From an uncultured Bacteroidales bacterium (lineage in GTDB: Bacteria > Bacteroidota > Bacteroidia > Bacteroidales > Muribaculaceae), in assembly GCA_945828175.1 (NCBI GenBank), contig CALZQD010000002.1:1-22664 (forward strand): a stretch of DNA of 22,664 nt, given 5' to 3'. Both the position numbers and the translations under genes were made by a program. Every line of letters starts with the position of its first letter. The stretch's first letter is position 1. Shown one piece after another: positions 6,700 to 14,143 of this stretch. The notes under the pieces were generated by a model. It was not told the DNA's origin. It did not search any database and worked only from the letters and a program-made list of their open reading frames with translations.

Positions 6700-6755
6700 C
6701 CAAGCTCAACTTGGTTTGGTTCGGGCTTTATATATGCCCGACTAAACCTAACCAA
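6700..6755. repeat. Inverted-repeat element with two competing hairpins
   Basis: This lies in the 229-base gap between the 299-aa gene and the tRNA gene. A short hairpin (6700-6704 CCAAG with 6710-6714 CTTGG) shares bases with a longer one: TTGGTT at 6711-6716 pairs with AACCAA at 6750-6755, and CGGGC at 6722-6726 pairs with GCCCG at 6736-6740. The two cannot form at once. No T-run follows, so it is not a classical terminator. It may be a 3'-UTR structure or a relic of a mobile element end. I see no gene between 6593 and 6820. Confidence 0.45.
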
Positions 6756-6770
6756 TATAGAGGGCTGGAC

Positions 6771-6808
6771 AAAAGAAAAAGCAGCTACGATTCGTTTCGT
6801 AACTGCTT
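6771..6808 (-). terminator. Intrinsic terminator of the CAU tRNA gene
   Basis: AAGCAG at 6779-6784 pairs with CTGCTT at 6803-6808, and after one mismatch TACGA at 6786-6790 pairs with TCGTA at 6797-6801. On the minus strand the stem is followed by a T-rich run (complement of 6771-6778). It is 13 bases downstream of the tRNA 3' end. Confidence 0.75.
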
Positions 6809-6821
6809 AATTTTCTGTTTG

Positions 6822-6895
6822 TGGTCCCACTTGGGCTTGAACCAAGGACTCCCTGATTATGAGTCAGGTGCTCTAACCAACTGAGCTATAGGACC
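6822..6895 (-). tRNA. tRNA with CAU anticodon (elongator Met or Ile2)
   Basis: A complete 74-nt cloverleaf on the minus strand. The acceptor stem GGTCCTA/TGGGACC has one wobble. The D arm has AGCTCAGTTGGTTAGAGC, the anticodon loop is CTCATAA between CCTGA and TCAGG, the T loop contains GTTCAAG, and the discriminator base is A. The 3' CCA is not encoded. The CAU anticodon fits elongator tRNA-Met or the lysidine-modified tRNA-Ile; sequence alone does not settle which. It marks the boundary between the AT-rich segment and the GC-rich operon, so it is a plausible historical integration site, though I found no duplicated tRNA end on the far side. Confidence 0.9.
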
Positions 6896-6937
6896 AACGA
6901 TACTTGGATAATGGCCGGACGGCCGATTTGGTGAGTG

Positions 6938-6945
6938 CAAAGTTA
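6938..6945 (-). promoter_or_regulatory. -7 promoter box of the CAU tRNA gene
   Basis: The minus strand reads TAACTTTG, an exact TAnnTTTG match, 42 bases upstream of the tRNA 5' end. A TTG-containing candidate -33 element lies about 20 bases further upstream, close to the stop codon of the preceding gene. Confidence 0.55.
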
Positions 6946-6969
6946 GCGATTATTTTGTTTCTTTGCAAG

Positions 6970-7164
6970 TTATTTTTTGCGATTTTTGTCGGCATCGGCT
7001 TTGTCGGGTTTGGTGCATTGGTCTTTCATCGGGCAGGAGCTGCCGCAGCCACAGCCGCAATCGCAGCTGTCGTCGCCACGGTGACGGATGCGCCTGACGA
7101 TGCCGACGACGGCGATGAGGACGGAGACGCCGACGACGATGACGGTGATAATCTCCTGAATCAT
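6970..7164 (-). CDS. FeoB-associated Cys-rich membrane protein
   Basis: 64 aa. Residues about 2-23 form one hydrophobic TM helix (IQEIITVIVVGVSVLIAVVG), followed by a basic RRIRHR stop-transfer stretch. A cysteine cluster follows (CDCGCGCGSSCP), then a Lys/Asp-rich tail. This is the pattern of the small FeoB-associated Cys-rich membrane proteins, which in other genomes accompany the ferrous iron transporter FeoB and may bind metal. No feoB is in this window. It is the last gene of the six-gene minus-strand operon, and its ATG overlaps the NUDIX stop by 4 bases. Confidence 0.75.
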   Translation of the reverse strand: MIQEIITVIVVGVSVLIAVVGIVRRIRHRGDDSCDCGCGCGSSCPMKDQCTKPDKADADKNRKK

Positions 7165-7679
7165 TTATCGGGTTTGAAGTATGAGCGGAAACGGCGGTAC
7201 TCGAGGGCGAAGTTGGGCGTCATCACGCCGCTGTCGAGGGCGGCTTCGAGTTCGTTGACGGGCCAGAAGCGGCCTTCGCTGATTTCGCCGGGGTCTGGCG
7301 TTATGACGACGTCGTCGCCGACGTGGGCGGCATAGCTGTTGACAAGTTCGCGCTCGACATCGGACTCGAAGACGTAGCGGCCGATGAGCTGCGGCTCGAA
7401 ATCGACGAGTCCGAGCTCTTCGCGGCTCTCGCGACGCAGGGCTGAGGGGATGTCTTCGCCGTAATCGACATGGCCGCCGACGGCTGTGTCCCATTTGCCG
7501 GGCTGGATGTCTTTGTCGAGCGAGCGTTTCTGAAGGTAGACGTCGCCGCGGCAGTTGATGACATGGAGGTGTACGACAGGATGCAGCGGCTTGGCTCCGC
7601 TGTGGCAGTAGCGGCGTGTGGCGCTGCCGATGACGTTGCCGTCTTCGTCGACGAGGGGCAGGAGTTCGTCTTTGCTCAT
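7161..7679 (-). CDS. NUDIX hydrolase (IPP-isomerase-like subfamily)
   Basis: 172 aa cytosolic protein. A perfect Nudix box GX5EX7REUXEEXGU spans residues 69-91 (Gly69, Glu75, then REsrEElGL at 83-91); it would bind the divalent metal and pyrophosphate substrate. The N-terminal ELLPLVDEDGNVIGSATR and the HLHVINCRGDVYLQKRS segment are typical of the YfcD/isopentenyl-diphosphate-isomerase-like Nudix group. The exact substrate cannot be told from sequence. It overlaps topB upstream and the Cys-rich gene downstream by 4 bases each, which implies tight translational coupling in the operon. Confidence 0.88.
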   Translation of the reverse strand: MSKDELLPLVDEDGNVIGSATRRYCHSGAKPLHPVVHLHVINCRGDVYLQKRSLDKDIQPGKWDTAVGGHVDYGEDIPSALRRESREELGLVDFEPQLIGRYVFESDVERELVNSYAAHVGDDVVITPDPGEISEGRFWPVNELEAALDSGVMTPNFALEYRRFRSYFKPDK

Positions 7680-9757
7680 GATTTGAAGTTCTTTTTTATG
7701 GTCGCGGCGAGGTCGGCCGGACTCAGTTCGTTAGAATATTGGTCGAACATCAGCCGCAGCGAGCAGCCTTCGGCGTAACGGCTGCAGCCGTAGGCCGTGC
7801 GACCCTTGATAATGTGGCCTTTGCCGCAGACGGGGCAGACGATGTCGTCGAGTTTCTCGATTTTCTTTCTGCGCGCGCGGGGCTTGGCCGGAGCGCCGCC
7901 GCCGGCAGTAGCAGTTTTCTTCGCGGCGGATTTCTTAGTCTTTTTCTCATCTTCGGCGCCGGCGCTCTGGTCGACGACGATGCGGCGCATAGAGTTGTCG
8001 CTCATGACGTTATTGACGATGCCGGTAATCAGTGTCTTGAGTTCGCCGATAAACTCGGCGGCGCTGTAGGTGCCGCGTTCGATGCGTCGGAGCTTATTCT
8101 CCCACAGACCCGTCAGTTTGGCGCTTTTGAGGAGGTCTTCGTTGATGGTTGCGATGAGGTCGATGCCTGCCTGCGAGGCCATTATATTCTTGCGCTCGCG
8201 ATAGATATAGCGGCGTTTGAAGAGGGTCTCGATGATGGCGGCGCGAGTCGACGGGCGGCCTATGCCGTTCTCTTTCATTGCCTCGCGGAGATCTTCGTCG
8301 TCGACGGTCTTGCCGGCCGACTCCATGGCACGCAGGAGGGTGCCCTCGGTGTAGTATTTCGGCGGCTGTGTGGTCTTTTTGACGGTCGAGGGGGTATGCG
8401 GACCGCTCTCGCCCTCGGTGAAGGGAGGCAAGACCTTGCCCTCGTCGTCGCCAGACTGGCGCTCGCTGTCATCGTTGGTGAAGAGTGCGCGCCAGCCGGC
8501 TTTCTCAATGACCTTGCCCGTGGTCTTGAAGTCCGTTTCGCCGGCGTGGCCCGTGACGGTCGTCTGACGGAAGACGCAGTCGGGATAGAAGGCCGCGATA
8601 AAGCGCATCGCTATAATATGATAGAGCTGCCGCTCGTCGCCGACAAGCGACGCGGGCGACTGACCCGTAGGGATGATGGCGTGGTGGTCGGTGATCTTGG
8701 AGTTGTCGAAGACCTTCTTGCTCTTGGGGATACGGGCGGCGAGCAGCGGCGCCGTGAGGTTGGCGTATGGCGTCATCTGCTTGAGTATCACCGGTATCTT
8801 GGGGTAGATATCCTCGCTGAGGTAGGTCGTGTCGACGCGGGGATATGTCGTCACCTTCTTCTCGTAGAGCGACTGGATGAGGCGCAGGGTCTCGTCGGCG
8901 GTCCAGCCGCGGCGACGGTTGCACTCGACCTGCAGCGAGGTCAGGTCGAAGAGCCTCGGGGGCGCCTCGCGGCCCTGTTTATCGGTGACGCTGTCGACCG
9001 TAAATGGCAGCGCGGCGATGGCAGCAGCCTCGGCCTCAGCCTCTTCGGCCGACGAGAAGCGGCCTTTTGCGGCGTTGAAGGTGACGTCGCGGTAAACGGT
9101 CTTGAGCTCCCAGAAATCCTCGGGCTTGAAGGCCGCAATCTCGTGATGGCGCTTGACGACGAGGGCGAGCGTCGGCGTCTGTACGCGGCCGATCGACAGG
9201 ACATTGCCCGACGAGGCATATTTGAGCGAATAGAGGCGTGTGGCGTTCATGCCTAAGAGCCAGTCGCCTATGGCGCGCGAGAGGCCGGCATAATAGAGGT
9301 TGTCGTACTTCGCCTCGGGCTCGAGATGACTGAAGCCCTCTCGGATCGACTCGTCGGTCAGCGACGAAATCCACAGGCGCCTGACGGGACATTTCAGCCC
9401 GGCCTTCTGCATGACCCAGCGCTGAATCAGCTCGCCCTCCTGCCCGGCGTCACCGCAGTTGATGACCTCGTCGGCCTCGCCGATAAGTTTCTCTATGACA
9501 TGGAACTGGCGGCGGATGCTCTCCTGGTCGATGATCTTGATGCCGAATTTCTCGGGAATCATAGGCAGGAAAGCCATGCTCCAGCGTTTCCACGAGGGGG
9601 TATAGTCGTGCGGCTCCTTGAGGCAGCAGAGATGGCCATAGGTCCAGGTGACGCGGTAGTCTCCGCCCTCGAAGAATCCGTCGCGGCGCACGGTCGCGCC
9701 GCCGATGGCCGCAATGTCGCGGGCGACGCTCGGTTTCTCGGTGATACAGAGTTTCAC
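7676..9757 (-). CDS. topB: DNA topoisomerase III (type IA)
   Basis: 693 aa. The N-terminal Toprim domain begins MKLCITEKPSVARDIA and holds the metal-binding motif GDAGQEGE at 102-109. The catalytic tyrosine is Tyr305 in VTTYPRVDTTYL, and the conserved SIGRVQTPTLALV lies near 188-201. The C-terminal end carries a Lys/Ala-rich linker and one Cys4 zinc-ribbon (CPVC...C...C) before the end. Type IA enzymes cut one strand, pass another and rejoin; TopB resolves replication and recombination intermediates. Its length is normal for Bacteroidota TopB. It sits 7 bases after mazG in the operon. Large open frames on the opposite strand are shadows of its GC-rich codons. Confidence 0.95.
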   Translation of the reverse strand: MKLCITEKPSVARDIAAIGGATVRRDGFFEGGDYRVTWTYGHLCCLKEPHDYTPSWKRWSMAFLPMIPEKFGIKIIDQESIRRQFHVIEKLIGEADEVINCGDAGQEGELIQRWVMQKAGLKCPVRRLWISSLTDESIREGFSHLEPEAKYDNLYYAGLSRAIGDWLLGMNATRLYSLKYASSGNVLSIGRVQTPTLALVVKRHHEIAAFKPEDFWELKTVYRDVTFNAAKGRFSSAEEAEAEAAAIAALPFTVDSVTDKQGREAPPRLFDLTSLQVECNRRRGWTADETLRLIQSLYEKKVTTYPRVDTTYLSEDIYPKIPVILKQMTPYANLTAPLLAARIPKSKKVFDNSKITDHHAIIPTGQSPASLVGDERQLYHIIAMRFIAAFYPDCVFRQTTVTGHAGETDFKTTGKVIEKAGWRALFTNDDSERQSGDDEGKVLPPFTEGESGPHTPSTVKKTTQPPKYYTEGTLLRAMESAGKTVDDEDLREAMKENGIGRPSTRAAIIETLFKRRYIYRERKNIMASQAGIDLIATINEDLLKSAKLTGLWENKLRRIERGTYSAAEFIGELKTLITGIVNNVMSDNSMRRIVVDQSAGAEDEKKTKKSAAKKTATAGGGAPAKPRARRKKIEKLDDIVCPVCGKGHIIKGRTAYGCSRYAEGCSLRLMFDQYSNELSPADLAATIKKNFKS

Positions 9758-9764
9758 GTCTGCG

Positions 9765-10559
9765 TTATTGTTTGTTTTCCTGATGTTTGGCTTCCTGCCA
9801 GAGTTCTTCCATCTCGGCGAGGGTCATCTTATAGATGTCGATGCCGCGCTCAGCAGCTGCCTGCTCGATATGGCCGAAACGCCTGATAAACTTGCGGTTG
9901 GTGCGCTCGAGAGCGTTCTCGGGGTTGACGCCGTAGAGGCGCGCGGCGTTGACGGCGGCGAAGAGCAGGTCGCCGAACTCGTCCTCGATGCGGTCGCGGT
10001 CGCCCGAGGCAATGGCCTCGCGGACTTCGCCGGCCTCCTCGTTGAACTTGTCCCAGACCTCCTCGCGGTTCTCCCAGTCGAAGCCGACGTTGGCGGCTTT
10101 CTCCTGGATCCTGAAGGCCTTGATGAGGGCAGGCAGAGCCGCGGGGACGCCGGCGAGGACGGTCTTGTTGCCGCCTTTCTCCTTCAGCTTTATCTGCTCC
10201 CAGTTGAGCTCGACGTCGTGGGCGCCGCCGACCTTGGTCTCGCCGAAGACGTGGGGATGGCGGAAGATGAGCTTGGCGTTGAGGGCGTCGGCCACGTCGG
10301 CGATGTCGAAGCGGTCTTTCTCGTCGCCGATCTTGGCATAGAAGAGGATGTGGAGGAGCACGTCGCCGAGCTCTTTCTTTATCTCGTCGGCGTTGTCGTT
10401 CTCGAGGGCCTGGGCGAGCTCATAAACCTCCTCGATTGTGTTGGGGCGGAGGCTCTCGTTGGTCTGCTTGGCATCCCAGGGGCATTTGACGCGCAGGATG
10501 TCGAGGGTGTCGATTACGCGTCCGAGAGCCTCGGCGCGCTGTTTCGTATCGTGTCGCAT
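9765..10559 (-). CDS. mazG: Nucleoside triphosphate pyrophosphohydrolase MazG
   Basis: 264 aa. The first MazG domain shows CPWDAKQTNESLRPNTIEEVYEL, with the metal-coordinating acidic residues Glu43, Glu44 and Glu47 followed by KKELGDVLLH (Glu63, Asp66). The second domain repeats the pattern near the C-terminus (EFGDLLFAAVNAARL). MazG removes pyrophosphate from non-canonical or stress-related nucleoside triphosphates in the cytosol. The gene starts 12 bases after dsbD and ends 7 bases before topB, so it is co-transcribed with both. Confidence 0.95.
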   Translation of the reverse strand: MRHDTKQRAEALGRVIDTLDILRVKCPWDAKQTNESLRPNTIEEVYELAQALENDNADEIKKELGDVLLHILFYAKIGDEKDRFDIADVADALNAKLIFRHPHVFGETKVGGAHDVELNWEQIKLKEKGGNKTVLAGVPAALPALIKAFRIQEKAANVGFDWENREEVWDKFNEEAGEVREAIASGDRDRIEDEFGDLLFAAVNAARLYGVNPENALERTNRKFIRRFGHIEQAAAERGIDIYKMTLAEMEELWQEAKHQENKQ

Positions 10560-10571
10560 ATCGTTGTCGGT

Positions 10572-12563
10572 TTATCGTTTATCGGCATATTTTGCCGCGC
10601 CCTCGTTGAGCCAGTCTACAAATTTGTCTACGTTTTCATCATATGTGCGGGCAGGCATCAGCGGCTTGCCCTCGTTGTCGAGCAGCACATAATAGGGCTG
10701 CGAGTTGATGCCGAACTTGTGGCGCTGGAGGTAGCTCCATTTCTCGCCGACGGTCTCGATGACTGTGGGTGAGCCGTATTCCTCGACGGTGAAGGGCTTG
10801 GCCAGGGGAGCCTTGTCGTCGACCATGAGCTTGATGAGCACATAGCCGTTCTCGATGACCGAGCGCACCTCGGGGGTGTCGAAGACGGCGCCTTCCATCT
10901 TGCGGCAGTTGACGCAGGCATAGCCCGAGAAGTCGACGATGACGGGCAGGCGGTTGGTCTCGGCATAGGCCATACCCTCGTCGTAGTCGTGGAATTCCTT
11001 GAACGTGCCGCCGTAGAGGTTGAAGTCCTGCGTCGTCAGCGGCGGCGCGAAGGCGCTGATGCTCTTGAGCGGCGCGCCCCAGAGGCCGGGCACGAGGTAG
11101 ACGGCGAAAGCCAAGGGAATGACGGCAAGGAAGAATCCGCCGACCGAAGTATGGTCTTTAGGCGTGTCGTGGGGGAAGCGCAGCTTGCCGAGGAGGTAGA
11201 GGCCGAGCAGCACGAAGAGCACAATCCAGATCGACAGGAACACCTCACGGTCGAGTATATGCCAGCCGTAAGCCAAGTCGGCCACCGACAGGAATTTGAG
11301 CGACAGAATCAGCTCGACGAAGCCGAGGACGACCTTGACTGAGTTGAGCCAGCCGCCCGAGCGCGGCATCTCTTTGAGCAGCGAGGGGAAGAAGGCGAAG
11401 AGGCCGAAGGGCAGCGCCAGACCGAGAGCGAAACCGCCCATGCCGATGGCCGGGCCGAGGACGGCGCCCTGCGAGGCGGCCTCGACGAGGAGTGTGCCTA
11501 TGATCGGGCCGGTACATGAGAATGAGACGAGCACCAGCGTGAAGGCCATGAAGAAGATGCTGACAACGCCCGTTGTCGACTCGGCGCGGCTGTCCATGCC
11601 GTTCGACCACTTCGAGGGCAGCTTGATGTCGAACGCTCCGAAGAACGACACGGCGAAGAGCACCAACAGCCCGAAGAATATCAGGTTGAAGACGGCGCTT
11701 GTGGCTATCTCGTTGAGCTTGCCTGCGCCGAAGGCCATAGTGATGGCGATGCCGAGTACGAGGTATATCACAATGATGCTCAGGCCGTAGGTGACGGCGT
11801 CGGCAATCGATTTGCGGCGGTTCTTGCTCTTTTTGAGGAAGAAGCTGACGGTCATCGGTATCATCGGCCAGACGCAGGGCGTCAGCAGTGCCAACAGTCC
11901 GCCGGCGAAGCCGAAGAGCAGTATCGACCACCAGGGCGTGTCGGCGGTCGACTCGTCGGCGTTCATGTCTACCGGAGCCCACCATGCGGCAGCCTCGCCC
12001 GAATCGCCCACGGGAGCGCTGACGACGGTCACTGCCTTGTCGTCGGGTTTGACGTCGACAGGCTTGGCGATAACGCCGCCGAAGCTGACATCGAAGCGGT
12101 ATTTTGCCGGAGGGGTGCATGCGTTGTTGTTGCAGGCCATATATCTCACCGTGCCGCCTATCGACACGGCGTCAGTGCCATCATCAAGTTTGAAGCCACG
12201 GGTAAACGTGACCGTTCCGTCCCACCACGGCAGGTTGAGCTTGAGCACGTCGTCATAATGCTTCGACGCCGGACGCGAGGGCGTCAGCGGGCCGGTGAAC
12301 GTCAGCCCGTCGACAGGGTCAATCTCTATCGTCGTCGGATTGGGCATCGGCGTGTCGGGCAGCGAGGGCATCTCGTCGCCGTAGATGTGCCAGCCGTCGT
12401 TGATGTCGGCAGTCCAGACGATGCGGCCTTCGCGCGGCGAGATCGAGTCGACGCTGACGCTCCAGCTGACGTTGCTCGGCGGGGCTGCCTGAGCCGCGCC
12501 GACAGTCAGCATGAGCAGAGCCGCGAGGCTTTTCAGTAAGCTTTTTATCTTCATGATTCTCAA
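10572..12563 (-). CDS. dsbD: Thiol:disulfide interchange protein DsbD
   Basis: 663 aa with the full three-domain layout. A signal peptide (about 1-26) precedes the periplasmic alpha domain with its Cys144/Cys149 pair (MACNNNACTPP). The multi-TM beta domain carries Cys230 (LTPCVWP) and Cys350 (SCTGP). The C-terminal thioredoxin-like gamma domain has the CVNC pair at 550-553. Electrons pass from cytosolic thioredoxin across the inner membrane to periplasmic partners. The start could also be the second Met (residue 4). Four bases upstream ends a second, free-standing alpha-like domain gene, which may be its dedicated periplasmic partner. Confidence 0.94.
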   Translation of the reverse strand: MRIMKIKSLLKSLAALLMLTVGAAQAAPPSNVSWSVSVDSISPREGRIVWTADINDGWHIYGDEMPSLPDTPMPNPTTIEIDPVDGLTFTGPLTPSRPASKHYDDVLKLNLPWWDGTVTFTRGFKLDDGTDAVSIGGTVRYMACNNNACTPPAKYRFDVSFGGVIAKPVDVKPDDKAVTVVSAPVGDSGEAAAWWAPVDMNADESTADTPWWSILLFGFAGGLLALLTPCVWPMIPMTVSFFLKKSKNRRKSIADAVTYGLSIIVIYLVLGIAITMAFGAGKLNEIATSAVFNLIFFGLLVLFAVSFFGAFDIKLPSKWSNGMDSRAESTTGVVSIFFMAFTLVLVSFSCTGPIIGTLLVEAASQGAVLGPAIGMGGFALGLALPFGLFAFFPSLLKEMPRSGGWLNSVKVVLGFVELILSLKFLSVADLAYGWHILDREVFLSIWIVLFVLLGLYLLGKLRFPHDTPKDHTSVGGFFLAVIPLAFAVYLVPGLWGAPLKSISAFAPPLTTQDFNLYGGTFKEFHDYDEGMAYAETNRLPVIVDFSGYACVNCRKMEGAVFDTPEVRSVIENGYVLIKLMVDDKAPLAKPFTVEEYGSPTVIETVGEKWSYLQRHKFGINSQPYYVLLDNEGKPLMPARTYDENVDKFVDWLNEGAAKYADKR

Positions 12564-12567
12564 TTGG

Positions 12568-13032
12568 TTATTTCTTGAATTCAGGGACGGCGACGCTAAT
12601 ATTCTCGGTCTTGGGCGGCATACACTGATTGCCGTCGCAAGTCATATACCTAATCGACAGGGCGATATGCGCCGCTGCCCGGTCGACGACCTTGAAGCGG
12701 CGGGTGAAGACGACGTTGGTCTCCCACCACTCGAGGGTTTTCTTGAACAGCGGGTCAACGGCCGACACGGGCTTGACCGACGGCGTCACCTCGCCGATGA
12801 ATTCGACGCCCTTGCTCTTCGAATAGTCGAAGACGGTCGCCTTGGGGCCGCCCTCGGGCAGGTCGAAGCCGTAGAGATGCCACCCCTGACCGACGAGAGC
12901 GCGGACGGTGACAGTGCCCTCGGTCGGCGAAGTCATCTTCACCACCGTGCGCCAGCGCACCGCCGGCGTCTGAGCCGCAGCCACAGCCGCGAGTATCATA
13001 ATCGCTAAAAATGCAGTAACAAATCTTTTCAT
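12568..13032 (-). CDS. Free-standing DsbD alpha-domain-like periplasmic protein
   Basis: 154 aa with a signal peptide (MKRFVTAFLAIMILAAVAAAQ). The mature part matches the DsbD N-terminal domain in pattern: GQGWHLYGFDLPEGGPK, a WW-containing segment near 102, and a cysteine pair Cys132/Cys137 in YMTCDGNQCMPP. The same elements occur in the alpha domain of the adjacent full-length DsbD (WHIYGDEMPS, YMACNNNACTPP). It is the first gene of the operon, with the promoter at 13124-13131. It probably accepts electrons from DsbD or acts as an extra reductase domain in the periplasm; the paralogy can be seen directly, the role is inferred. Confidence 0.85.
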   Translation of the reverse strand: MKRFVTAFLAIMILAAVAAAQTPAVRWRTVVKMTSPTEGTVTVRALVGQGWHLYGFDLPEGGPKATVFDYSKSKGVEFIGEVTPSVKPVSAVDPLFKKTLEWWETNVVFTRRFKVVDRAAAHIALSIRYMTCDGNQCMPPKTENISVAVPEFKK

Positions 13033-13050
13033 ACCTACTTATTATTAAGG

Positions 13051-13066
13051 GTCTGACGGGTCAGAC
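13051..13066. repeat. GTCTGAC palindrome
   Basis: GTCTGAC at 13051-13057 and GTCAGAC at 13060-13066 form a perfect 7-bp inverted repeat around GG. A further TCTGAC copy follows at about 13070-13075. It lies in the leader of the minus-strand operon, 18 bases before its first ATG, and could be an intergenic repeat or a regulator site. Confidence 0.45.
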
Positions 13067-13085
13067 TTGTCTGACATGTCCGACC

Positions 13086-13120
13086 AATTCAAAATTCATA
13101 ATTCATAATTCAAAATTATC
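13086..13120. repeat. AATTCAW heptamer tandem repeat
   Basis: Four 7-base units read AATTCAA, AATTCAT, AATTCAT, AATTCAA, followed by a decayed fifth (AATTATC). It lies between the promoter at 13124-13131 and the DsbD-alpha-like start codon. A related heptamer array occurs at 16584-16625. Confidence 0.6.
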
Positions 13121-13123
13121 AAG

Positions 13124-13131
13124 CAAAGTTA
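13124..13131 (-). promoter_or_regulatory. -7 box of the six-gene DsbD-to-Cys-rich operon
   Basis: The minus strand reads TAACTTTG, matching TAnnTTTG, 91 bases upstream of the first start codon. The leader contains the heptamer array and the GTCTGAC palindrome. No good -33 element is evident. Confidence 0.5.
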
Positions 13132-13257
13132 CTACATGTTTGAAAGAAAACGAAATTTTGGAGCCTCAAACCCCTCTGCAAGTGTCATAACAAAGGTATT
13201 TAGAGCTTAAAAAATCTTATCTGATGCCATTTTCCGCGCAAATTGACATTTTTTTCG

Positions 13258-13265
13258 TATCTTTG
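13258..13265 (+). promoter_or_regulatory. -7 box of the starch-synthase-like/DUF4270 operon
   Basis: TATCTTTG matches TAnnTTTG and lies 33 bases upstream of the ATG at 13299. The promoter is divergent from the one at 13124-13131. Confidence 0.55.
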
Positions 13266-13298
13266 TGCGTTAAAAACTTATTTAGAGTTACTCAAAGA

Positions 13299-14111
13299 AT
13301 GAATTCAAGCAAAGTGCTGTATATCTCCCAGGAGATAACCCCCTATCTTGCGGCCGACGTCATGTCGACCCTCGGACGCATGATACCGCAGAGCATCCAG
13401 GAGCGAGGCTACGAAGTCCGCACCTTCATGCCCCGCTACGGTTGCATCAACGAGCGCCGCAACCAGCTCCACGAAGTTATACGCCTCTCGGGCCTAAACA
13501 TAGCCATCGATGACACCGATCACCCCCTGATTATCAAGGTCGCGACGCTCCAGCCCTCGCGCATGCAGGTCTACTTCATCGACAACGACGACTACTTCCT
13601 GCGCCACACCGGCGAAGGCCTCGAAACCGACATACTCCCCAAAGACAACGACGAGCGCTGCATCTTCTTCACCCGCGGCGTCATCGAAACCGTCAAGAAA
13701 CTCCGCTGGGAGCCCGCCATCATCCACTGCTCAGGCTGGATCTCGGCCCTCGCACCCATGTTTATCAAGCACCACTACGCCGACGACCCCACCTTCGCCG
13801 GCTCGAAGATAGTCTACAGCCTCTACGGAGGCGGCTTTGACGGCACACTCGACCCCCGCTTCGCCGAAAAGCTCCGCATGGAAGGCTTCACCGACGACGA
13901 CATCGCCCCGCTCCTCGGCGCCGACGTCGACTTCAGGATGATCAACCGCCTCGCCATCGACTACGCCGACGCCATCGCCCAGAGCACCGCCGACGTCGAC
14001 CCCGAGCTCATCAAATATGCCAAGGCTTCGGGCAAACCCTTCCTCCCCTTCCCCGGCGACGAAGACTACGCCGACGCCTACGACAACTTCTATAAAGAAC
14101 TCATAAAATAA
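13299..14111 (+). CDS. Starch/glycogen-synthase N-terminal-domain protein
   Basis: 270 aa from the ATG at 13299; an upstream in-frame start at 13224 is rejected because it precedes the -7 box. The N-terminus KVLYISQEITPYLAADVMSTL and the RGYEVRTFMPRYG segment match the GT5 starch-synthase catalytic domain fold. The segment AIIHCSGWISAL corresponds to the usual DWHT/HGHDW-type region. The C-terminal GT1-like half of a normal enzyme (about 480-550 aa) is missing, and the KxGGL donor-binding motif is replaced by YLAADV. It is therefore probably not an active glycogen synthase. Short proteins of this kind beside DUF4270 are known in Bacteroidota. DUF4270 starts 32 bases downstream. Confidence 0.82.
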   Translation: MNSSKVLYISQEITPYLAADVMSTLGRMIPQSIQERGYEVRTFMPRYGCINERRNQLHEVIRLSGLNIAIDDTDHPLIIKVATLQPSRMQVYFIDNDDYFLRHTGEGLETDILPKDNDERCIFFTRGVIETVKKLRWEPAIIHCSGWISALAPMFIKHHYADDPTFAGSKIVYSLYGGGFDGTLDPRFAEKLRMEGFTDDDIAPLLGADVDFRMINRLAIDYADAIAQSTADVDPELIKYAKASGKPFLPFPGDEDYADAYDNFYKELIK

Positions 14112-14143
14112 TCACCGGCACTCCCCCTAACACCCATCAGGTC

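Noticed and set aside
6822..6895. tRNA as proven att site
   Set aside because: I looked for a copy of its 3' end near 240-560 and saw none. The boundary role remains only a possibility.
6904..7335. 143-aa plus-strand ORF rich in Asp/Ala
   Set aside because: It is antisense to the Cys-rich and NUDIX genes, and its Asp-rich run is the complement of their Val/Ile codons.
7739..9256. 505-aa plus-strand open frame
   Set aside because: It is antisense to topB, whose Toprim, catalytic Tyr and zinc-ribbon motifs are clear. It is a by-product of GC-rich codons and has no recognisable domain.
9705..10772. 355-aa plus-strand open frame
   Set aside because: It lies antisense to mazG and the ends of topB and dsbD; the composition is Val/Ala/Gly/Asp-rich shadow sequence without motifs.
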